Below, piece after piece: positions 56,370-64,000 of a DNA stretch of 64,000 bases. The stretch comes from Ariolimax columbianus (Eukaryota; Mollusca; Gastropoda; Stylommatophora; Arionidae), in contig JAVGWX010000007.1 in NCBI GenBank assembly GCA_036924085.1, forward strand, positions 74,912,948-74,976,947. Direction: 5' to 3'. The notes under the pieces were generated by a model. It was not told the origin of the DNA. It did no database searches and saw only the letters and a list, made by a program, of their open reading frames with translations. Numbering within the stretch: the first letter of the stretch is position 1; each line of letters opens with the position of its first letter. The position numbers and the translations under genes are program-made.

Positions 56370-58036
56370 ATTTCTGCGAAATGTGTTCTCTGATAAATGT
56401 GAGGACTATTCCTGGAAAGTCATACCCTGCCACATTGGGGTCACACATGTAGGGAGTCGGCTGTGGAACTATTGTAAGTATCGTTTTTTTTCTTGCAGCA
56501 CGTTTTCGCTGAACCTCCGCGGTGGCTTTAATCTCTAAGATCTGAGCACTTTCTACGATACTACCACATCCGGTGGTACTGTCTTGTGCAAGCATCTCCT
56601 AAGAGGTGACATCCATATTAAAGCTTTTCAGAGGGTCAGAGAGACATTCACGTAGTTTCTACAGCGTTTTTCTTCTTCTCCCCCCCCCCCCACCCCCTGG
56701 CAAACGTCTGCCTGTGGTAAGCTAAACGCATAACAGCTGTTTGGGGATGCGCTCATGTGGCTTGCAAACAGCAAGTGTATGGATGTTCAACATGTTAGTA
56801 TTTGCTAAGAATTTCAGAGTTATGGCCTTTGTCCTTCCACCTGATCATGAACAGCCCTTGCAGACAGCTCAATGGAGATCTTTTGAGCTATTTGAACGTC
56901 TGCTTCACGCTGTCCATGTCTCAGAGGCATGAGGCAGAGTTGGTAACACTGCAGTACGATACACTTTTATTCTGGTTGCGACATTGACGCCTTGTCGGTT
57001 CCAGAAGTAGGCTTGAAGCCTCCCAAATCGCAAACCTGTTATTGACGTCAAAGTCGAAATTCGCCTCACTAGTGATGGTACAACCTAGGTAGGTGCAGCT
57101 AGCGACTGCCTGGAGGCGTTGGCTATGAACAGTAATGTTTGATGTTCCATGTACGGCTCACCAAGGGCAGACTGGAAGAGTACCTTCTTGTTCCTAGTGT
57201 TGATTGTGAGACCAAAGTTACTGCATACCGCCGAAAACTCCGCCAAGGTGGACTTCATATCTTTTTTCCGAGTGCGCAATTGTCCTCGAACAGGAGATCC
57301 AAGATCGTGGCCTCACTCACATTTGTGTAGGATTTAAGGCGCCTTGGAATGACCAGTGGGCCATTAGTCCTGTACCTGATATGAGCGTCATGTATATCAT
57401 CCGTGAGCATTACTGCAAAGACCATGCTCAAGAGTGACGGTGCCAGCATACAACCCTGTTGGACACCGGTGGTGACTTGGATGGCGACAGATAATTGTCC
57501 CTCGTGCAGTATACGAGCTATCATGCCATCATGAAACTGGCGGACAACTGCAAAGATTCTGCAGGGAAAGCCATACTTCCCCACCATTTCACAGAGTCCA
57601 TCCTTATTAACGGTGTCAAAGGGTTTGGTCAGATCGGCAAAAGCTGTGTACAGGTCACAATTCTGTTCTTGACATTTTTCTTGCAGCTGACGTGCTGCAT
57701 TTATCATGTCAACCGTCCACGGCCTGCACGAAAACGAGGCTGGCTTTCAAGGAGTAAACTCTGCTCATGGTAACCATTTAAGCGGGTGAACAGGACTCGG
57801 GTAGAATTTTGTCTGTGATTGACAGCAGAGGGATACCCACCTGACTGACGCAGGATTGACGATTGGCCTTCTGCGTAAAAGTGTACAATTGTTTCCTCCT
57901 TCATCTCATGTGCAACTGTCTCGGCTTTCCCAAAATAACGGAAGAGTGTAGTCAGTTTCTGATAAGACGCACGACTTCCTGCTTGAAAAATCTCTATCGA
58001 ACTGGAATCAGAACCGGGAGGCATGCCTTTTGACAT
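56370..58036 (-). pseudogene. LINE-D degenerate copy, RT to finger region
   Basis: Minus-strand pieces in order: IEIFQAGSRASYQKLTTLFR and TVAHEMKEETIVHFY (58036-57850), INAARQLQEKCQEQNCDLYT with AFADLTKPFDTVNKDGL (57705-57610), FHDGMIARILHEGQLSVAIQ, TTGVQQGCMLAPSLLSMVFA, LLFEDNCAL (catalytic FADD mutated to FEDN, about 57275), FGLTINTRNKKVLFQSA, then ASCTYLG (about 57080), a degraded middle, and CGSIVESAQILEIKATAEVQ with RKRAARKK (56590-56470). The finger position reads YMCDPNVAGYDFPGIVLTF, with the second Cys lost. Inactive, and older than the 49965 copy. Confidence 0.82.
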
Positions 58037-58039
58037 CGA

Positions 58040-60240
58040 TATGATAGCTTTCTTGATCTTTAATTATAAGAACCGACTCCACAACAGAGATGGACATTCT
58101 TAGCTTGGTTTTGGTCAATTCCGAGCTACATATGCTTTTTAACATGACAAATGCCACTCTTCCATTTTGTAATCTGGTTTTTTAGAACCTTCTTCGCCCC
58201 GTCTGACTTGTTTATGATGCCTCTTATGCATGTTATGCTCTGTACCTTATATATTCGTGTTCCACTCAATTTGATAAGAGTTGTATTGTTGGCCGTACTC
58301 ATTTGTACTATGTGGGTGTTTTAGGCAGGGATATTTAGACCTACTTGCTTGAAGATCCTGTCTAGCATGTCTGTCGTCTGCATCTGGAGATGACAATGAG
58401 ATAGGAGGGCTATGTCGTTAACAAAGTCCAGGCATCTTAGCTATTTAAGTAAATCGCTACTAAATTTCACTTCTCTCATGTAATGTACTTTCTTTGATTA
58501 TCCAATTCTATGTCACCAAGAACAGCATCGATGAAAGCAGATAGTACTGGAAATCCTCATATTAAATACTAAATAATTCTTTTTGAGTTGTTTCTCTTGC
58601 AAAACTCAATGTTCTCATTTGTTTCCTTTATAATGCGAGTGAGTTATTTTATTTTTATTTTTTGGAGGGGGGGGGGGGGGGGGGGGGATTTCCCTAGTGC
58701 CTTAGTAGTTAACAGTAGTTTATCCTTATCCAAGTTGTCGAAGGCTATTTCATAGTCAACAACGGTGATGTTCAGACTAGAATTCCATGAAAACGACTGC
58801 TCTACATTTCTGCGAAACTTTTTCATTTGCACTGCTTGTTCGAACTGAAAATCTTGAATCCATGGTTTTTTTTAAAATTAGGATTTCAAGTATAAGTGTT
58901 GAACACTTTATGAGGTACTGACGTGAGAATTCTTCATCTGTAAATGTTACATTCTTGTAGATTGCATTTCTTTGGTAGTATTACCATATAGTCTTGTCTG
59001 CACTCATTTGGAATATTTCTGTCTCTCGAAATTTCCAATAAAACTGTAAAGCACATTTGATGGATGCCTCAATATCTTCTTTAATAGATACAGCTAGTAT
59101 CTCATCCGGTCCTATCGCCTTTCAATTTTTTTGAATACTAATTAATCTGTTTACTTGGGTTACCATGACTAATTTTGAGGTCTTCTTCAGTAGGTCAAAT
59201 ATCATACCACATCCGTTTAGGAGCTCTACAAAGTATTCATACCATCGTATATATATTTTCCTTTACAAAGTATTCAGACAGTCGTTTTTTCTCGCCTTAA
59301 AAGTATTCAGACAGTCGTTTTTTCTCGCCTTCAAAGTATTCAGACAATCGTTTTTTCTCGTCTTCAAAGTATTCAGACAATCGTGTCTTCTCGCCTTCAA
59401 AAGTATTCAGACAGTCGTTTTTTCTTGTCTTCAAAGTATTCAGACAATCGTTTTTTCTCGTCTTCAAAGTATTCAGACAATCGTTTTTTCTCGTCTTCAA
59501 AGTATTCAGAAAATCGTGTCTTCTCGCCTTCAGAGTATTCAGACAATCGTTTTTTCTCGTCTTCAAAGTATTCAGAAAATCGTTTTTTCTCGTCTTCAAA
59601 GTATTCAGACAATCATTTTTTCTAGTCTTCAAAGTATTCAGACAATCGTTTCTTCTCGTCTTCATAGTATTTAGATCTTCGTTTCTTCTGTTTTTCATAA
59701 TTTCTTTACTATCTTTCCATTTTCTCTTTAATTGATCTTCTTTGCAGCTGGTTATTTTTTCCTAACAGGTTTCTCTTGGTGTCCTGTAGACCATCCGAGT
59801 CTTGTGAAGCCACATCTTCTTCGTCTTTTGTAGTCAGCCTATCAGTGTAGTTTCTTTTGTCAGTCATTAATCTCTTTTTGATGCTTTTGTTTACTGCTGT
59901 TTAGTCTTTCTGTGGTTCAAGTCTTCCTGTTTAGTAAAGCCAGTTTTTCTTGTTGCTTGTCTATCTTCAATTCTTGTGAACATTTTGACCGCCATCCATT
60001 CATTATGCTAGCGCTCCAAATGACCATGAACTTCTTCGTACGTTGTTTTCCATATTGTTTTTAGCTGTTCTCCCTTTTCATCAATGCCAGCCCGTTTGCC
60101 CAGTTGTTCCAGCGTTTAAACGGTTTTTTTTTGCTGACTGTAATACTGAGCTCCCTTGTCTTCTCATTATCTGTGATATATCTCATATTAAAGTCAGGCC
60201 TGTTGACCTAACAACTAACACTGATCATAGATAAATTCAC
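58040..60240 (-). pseudogene. LINE-F degenerate copy with internal minisatellite
   Basis: Pieces on the minus strand from right to left: WRSKCSQELKIDKQQEKLAL, NRKT (about 59990-59920), SIKKRLMTDKRNYTDRL (about 59885-59830), RWYEYFVELLNGCGM (59250-59205, a linker motif EYFxELLN), IGPDEILAVSIKEDIEA (about 59125-59070), VEQSFSWNSSLNITVVDYEI and AFDNLDKDKL (58800-58720, RT palm), CLDFVNDIALLSHCHLQMQ (58435-58385, catalytic box mutated FVND) and GLNIPA. Stops and shifts throughout, so inactive. The region 60240-60560 may hold a remnant of the endonuclease (SSWNVRTTWKAETTN) but this is weak. Confidence 0.8.
59262..59690. repeat. 33-bp minisatellite seeded from the LINE-F linker, about 13 copies
   Basis: The unit is CAAAGTATTCAGACAATCGT plus TTTTTCTCGTCTT. 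On the minus strand it encodes SEYFEDEKKRL, matching the unique WYEYFVELL codons immediately adjacent at 59247-59221 (ACAAAGTATTCATACCATCG). The 33-bp period keeps several frames open (133, 71, 169 and 80 codons). Confidence 0.93.
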
Positions 60241-60796
60241 AGCCGCTTCTCTGTATACCGCGCAATTTTGAAATGGCTATCCACATTTTGTTTATGCTGA
60301 TGGGGTTAATGAAAACACTCTGGGCTCCTGGTGCTAGCGTCATTGCTACTCCATCTCTGTGATGTGGTCTCTCTTTTTGGTGACCTTAATGAATTTATAA
60401 TTGTTTTGCCTATCATAAGCTCTTTGTGTCCAATGGGGCGATATTGCATTTTGATTCGTTGTCTCCGCCTTCCACGTTGTTCTAACATTCCAGCTGCTAC
60501 GTTTGAAGGTCATCTTTGTTGATAGACAGGATGTCGGCAAACCAATGCCTTGGCTGGTTCGCGTCATATACCATATCTAATGGCCTTTATCCTCCAAGAG
60601 CATCTCGTTAGACATGCTGTTGCTGTATTTTTTAGCAAGATATTGTTTATGTAGTGGGTGAGCTGGCTTCACGACCAGCCTTCTTCGTTTCTCATTCGGA
60701 TTTGGAACTAGCGATTACGGAGGTCGCTGACCATTACAGCTAAAAGATTTGAGGAAGAGAGCTGGTCAACCGTCACTTCACAAAGGTAGAGAACTA
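60241..60796. other. Mostly unassigned; possible LINE endonuclease remnant
   Basis: On the minus strand SSWNVRTTWKAETTN (about 60485-60440) resembles the start of an apurinic-type LINE endonuclease (TWNVRT). GTCGCTGACCATTACAGCT at about 60722 resembles one end of SINE-1. Neither is strong. Confidence 0.35.
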
Positions 60797-61560
60797 ATCT
60801 TCTTCTTCAACCAACTGATGCTATGCTTCTAGTCCGGTGAGGTTCACGATCAACTGATGCTATGCTTCTAGTCCAGTGAGGTTCACGATCAACTGATGCT
60901 ATGCTTCTAGTCCAGTGAGGTTCACGATCAACTGATGCTGTGCTTCTAGTCCAGTGAGGTTCACGATCAACTGATGCTATGCTTCTAGTCCAGTGAGGTT
61001 CACGATCAACTGATGCTATGCTTCTAGTCCAATGAGGTTCACGAAGGAGACTATGCGGTTTCAGCTCTTCGTGGGTTTCAACAGCTGTTCAAGCCGCTCT
61101 CTCGGGTCAGACTGCCTCTTTTTGGTCTGCTTAGGGGACGCAATCATTGAAGATATATTCTATTGTTGACTTGGGTGCTCCGAAATGGAAAATGAATTGG
61201 GTATTGTGACGGTAGTGTGACTAAAACCGATTTTGTGGAGGTCCTTGAGTCTGAAGATTTTTGTCCATCTCTGCCAAGTCTGTCTGTGATGTCATTTTAT
61301 GATATTTAATCGTTGTACATCTCTCCATTTCGTCCACCAATCGTTTAATGAGTGTATTTGCTTCATTATAGCCATTATGTGATTACTGCCACTTCCGGCT
61401 TTTGCTAATGATCTGCCTTCCCGTTTCGAAGGATCCCACAGTGAGCCGGAATCCACTGTAGGACTAAATCTACTTTATGGGACGGGAATTCGATGTTGTA
61501 TTTTATTTCGTGTGAGTCTATCCTTTTAGAGGCTTGGATTACATTCCTGGAGGCTGTTAG
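60797..61560 (-). pseudogene. LINE-A subfamily relic: RNase H end and C-terminus
   Basis: Minus-strand pieces: VDLVLQWIPAHCGILRNGKA (about 61477-61418, RNase H His block; the following catalytic Asp is present in KADH), IHSLNDWWTKWRDVQRL (about 61350), QTWQRWTKIFRLKDLHKIG, ERLEQLLKPTKS (about 61100) and VSFVNLIGLEA before the array. The end of the last unit is followed by GAAGAAGAAG (60800-60808), a short tail. The same C-terminus occurs at 52700 (VSLTKLEAQHLLIKDEEE). Stops are frequent. Confidence 0.75.
60812..61044. repeat. 39-bp minisatellite from the LINE-A C-terminus, 6 copies
   Basis: CAACTGATG anchors at 60812 and 60851. On the minus strand each unit reads VNLTGLEA, stop, HQLI, corresponding to VSLTKLEAQHLLI at 52700-52740, which occurs there once. 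Copies are nearly identical. Confidence 0.93.
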
Positions 61561-61629
61561 AATGAGCTACAGCACTTACTACAGTGCCATATTTTGCTCT
61601 CCATTATTTAATACGCTTTAAACCTTTTT

Positions 61630-61806
61630 TTTATCCGAAATCGCACCTTTTTCTTTCTGAAATCGCACCTTTTTCATCCTGAAATCGCACCTTTTTCTTT
61701 CTGAAATCGCACCTTTTTCTTTCAGAAATCGCACCTTTTTCTTTCAGAAATCGCACCTTTTTCTTTCTGAAATCGCACCTTTTTCTTTCTGAAATCGCAC
61801 CTTTTC
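61630..61806. repeat. 22-bp minisatellite, about 8 copies
   Basis: The unit is CTGAAATCGCACCTTTTTCTTT, with CATC and CAGAAATCG variants. It lies just upstream (minus sense) of the LINE-A relic; I could not match the unit to LINE coding sequence. Confidence 0.9.
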
Positions 61807-61974
61807 CAACTAGTGACAGTTTCGTCCTGGTTTTTTTCTAGAGCTCGCGAGGGTTTAAAATATAGTCGGCATCAGGTCCTGAAATTGTGTGCAGTACTAA
61901 CCAGTCCCTTCATTATGAAAGTGGGAACCAACCATGGCTGTCTATTATATGATTTGCGTCACCTCTTGTTATCG

Positions 61975-62475
61975 CTTTCCTCTACCTCCACTCACCTGCA
62001 ACATTCGCCTCTGCTCCACTCGCCAGTGCCACTATTCGCCTCTACCTCCACTCACCTGCAACTATTCACCCCTGCTCCATTTGCCCTTGCCTATATTCGC
62101 TGCAGCCCCTCAATCGCCCCTCAGCCCATTCACATCTGCCATATTCGCCTAAGCCCCCCCCCCCCCCGCCCCATTCACCATTGCCTCCATTTGCCTCCAA
62201 TTCACCCCTGCCCCCAATCGGTCATGGACCTATTCACTTCTGCACTATTTTCCCCATCCTCATTGCGATCATTAGCTCTTGCCCCCAATCACCCCTGCCC
62301 CCACCCCCCACACCGATCCACTTCTGCCTCATTAGTCCATGCCCCCATCCCCATTCGCCAATTCCCTCTCTCCCCTAACCCAGTCGATCCCTTGTCAAAT
62401 TCGTGCCCTGACGTTCTCCCTAAACCCCAGTTTAAGAAACGGACCAGCCCCCCAGCCCCCCCCCCCCCCCTCTCC
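61975..62475. repeat. C-rich low-complexity region
   Basis: Loosely repeated CCTCTACCTCCACTCACCTG and CACCCCTGCCCCCAATC words with C homopolymers at about 62153-62167 and 62459-62470. A 227-codon Pro-rich plus frame (61813-62496) runs through it and has no domain; it is not called as a gene. Confidence 0.7.
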
Positions 62476-63079
62476 GACTGCATATACCCAAGATGAAAAG
62501 AACTTTCTAATAGAACTATAAAACAGAACAGTCAGTCTAAACCCGCACATGTTTGTGCCAAATGTTGAGCTTACACGTAACAGTTAATCTTCCCAAAATA
62601 TCTATCAAACCCAAAATTAGATACTGGATTAGAAGGAAACGACGAACACACATATAAATGCACATATACACACATACACACATTCACGCGCACATACACC
62701 ACAAGTAGGCAGACAGAATAGGGTCGTGGGAAACAATGATAGTCTAACCTGCGTGCGCGTGCCATAGATGTTTTGAGCACGAGGAAGGGAAATTCCCATT
62801 TTTCTTATTTGCTTGTTTTTCTGTTCCCTCGCACGCGTTTCTCGCTGACGTAATCAAGTTCAGTGGCACTTCCGTTGCACTAAATACAAAATTAACGCTT
62901 AATAGACTTTGCGAATGTGAGCTAAATTAACGATATGAGTTTATGCAACATTCATTCTGTTTTAGATTACACCGAATATGTCGTGGGGGTATTTATGGTG
63001 GACTGCTTCTTCCAGTCGACCCAGCTGTAAATAGATACCTGACGAAGTCGAGGTAAAATTTCATAGCCCCACTTTGGGC
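62476..63079. other. Unassigned sequence
   Basis: A CA-rich stretch lies at about 62645-62700 (CACATATACACACATACACA). No gene recognised. Confidence 0.4.
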
Positions 63080-63240
63080 TTAGGATCTACGCCTTTTGAC
63101 ATGACACATCCGTTCTCAGCTGGCGTTTTTGGGTACCAGAGTTGCGGTCCCATCGCGATCACTATTGTCTTAGCCGTAATTAACTGAGTGCAGCCAGTTT
63201 CTAGATCCACCGCTTACAGTAGGAATACGGTCTTGGTCAG
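63080..63240 (-). mobile_element. SINE-1/2-related fragment leading into an array
   Basis: GACACATCCGTTCTCAGCTG, TTTTTGGGTACCAGAGTTGC, TTAACTGAGTGCAGCCAGTT and ACGGTCTTGGTCAGTTTAGT correspond in order to SINE-1 landmarks (ACACATCCGACTTC, TACCGGGTTAGC, CAGCCTGTTATC, GGGTCTTGGCAGCTCTGG). It then passes directly into the 63235 array. Confidence 0.7.
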
Positions 63241-64000
63241 TTTAGTTCGTTGGCCGTGATGTAAGCAGCCATGTATGAGTCGCTGGCTGTGATGTAAGCA
63301 GCCATGTATGAGTCGCTGGCTGTGATGTAAGCAGCCATGTATGAGTCGCTGGCTGTGATGTAAGCAGCCATGTATGAGTCGTTGGCCATGATGTAAGCAG
63401 CCATGTATGAGTCGCTGGCCATGATGTAAGCTGCCAGGTATGAGTCGCTAGCTGTGATGTAAGCAGCCATGTATGAGTCGCTGGCTGTGATGTAAGCAGC
63501 CATGTATAAGTCGCTGGCTGTAATGTAAGCAGCCATGTATGAGACGCGGGCTGTGATGTAAGCAGCAATGTAAGCACCATGTATAAGTCGTGGGCTGTGA
63601 TGTAGGCAGCCATGTATGAGTCGCTGGCTGTAATGTAAGCAGCCATGTATGAGTCGCTGGCTGTGATGTAAGCAGCTGTGTATGAGTCGCTGGCTGTTAT
63701 GTAAGCACCATGTATGAGACGCGGGCTGTGATGTAAGCAGCCATGTATGAGTCGATGGCTGTGATGTAAGCAGCCATGTATGAGTCGCTGGCTGTTATGT
63801 GAGCAGCCATGTATGAGTCGCTGGCCGTGATGTAAGCAGCCATATATGAGTCGCTGGCTGTGATGTAAGCAGCCATGTATGAGACGCGGGCTGTGATGTA
63901 AGTAGCCATGTATGAAACGCTGGTCCTGATGTAAGCAGCCATGTATGAGACGCGGGCTGTGATGTAAGCAGCCATGTATGAGTCGCTGGCCGTGATGTAA
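63235..64000. repeat. 33-bp minisatellite seeded from a SINE, about 23 copies, continuing past the window
   Basis: The unit is CGCTGGCTGTGATGTAAGCA plus GCCATGTATGAGT. The first unit GTTCGTTGGCCGTGATGTAA aligns with SINE-1 GGTTCGCTGGCCCTGACGCT at about 32423, which itself has a partial second copy (GGGTCGCTGACCATTGCAGC). One minus frame is open throughout with an 11-residue repeat (YMAAYITASDS). Indel variants (63560-63590, 63700) shift the frame, so coding is unlikely. Confidence 0.93.

Noticed and set aside
61813..62496. 227-codon Pro/Ser-rich frame
   Set aside because: The DNA is C-rich low-complexity sequence with poly-C tracts, and the peptide has no domain or periodicity beyond composition.

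Overview
The window looks like repeat-dense, non-genic DNA from an animal nuclear genome. I find no convincing host gene, no rRNA or tRNA gene, no operon structure and no CRISPR array. The repeats are several lineages of non-LTR retrotransposon (LINE), one hAT-type DNA transposon relic, SINE-like elements and more than twenty minisatellites. This mix suits an invertebrate, most plausibly a lophotrochozoan such as a gastropod mollusc. That assignment rests on family resemblance only and is tentative.

LINE material, recognised from reverse transcriptase (RT), RNase H and C-terminal motifs, falls into about six groups. A: an I-like element with RNase H and usually a (GAA)n 3' tail (13183-16090, 16165-16578, 16856-18029, 20125-20700, 21505-22500, 43391-43735, 44486-45066, 52065-52840, 54427-54761, 60797-61560). 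B: a CR1/L2-like element with a TTAAG-type tail (3657-4184, 12408-12475, 39789-40850). C: an element ending in a GACCTGACCTGA-type sequence (40870-41840, short 3' copies at 24085 and 45968). D: an element with a C-terminal C2H2 finger (49965-51180, 56370-58036). E: an RTE/BovB-like element (47880-49740, a related piece at 27845-28660). F: other degenerate RT copies (58040-60240, 26180-26790, 4916-5165, 480-760). All carry frameshifts, stops or truncations, so none looks autonomous.

Three SINE-like families are interspersed. The best defined (here SINE-1, about 350 bp) has copies at 22510, 23124, 32143, 38537 and 46095 plus a stub at 39878; several have clear target-site duplications, and one is nested in a SINE-3 copy. 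A 1.7 kb hAT (GTF2IRD2/ZBED-like) transposase pseudogene lies at about 18350-20060.

The most interesting pattern is that several minisatellites are tandem amplifications of short segments inside retroelements. They are the RT catalytic box (29 bp, 13597-14295), a linker motif (33 bp, 59262-59690), another linker (19 bp, 28667-28857), the LINE-A zinc-knuckle region (45 bp, 52252-52611), the LINE-A extreme C-terminus (39 bp, 60812-61044) and a SINE segment (33 bp, 63235-64000). Degenerate retroelements therefore appear to seed minisatellites here repeatedly. Most long open frames in the window are products of these arrays and not genes.
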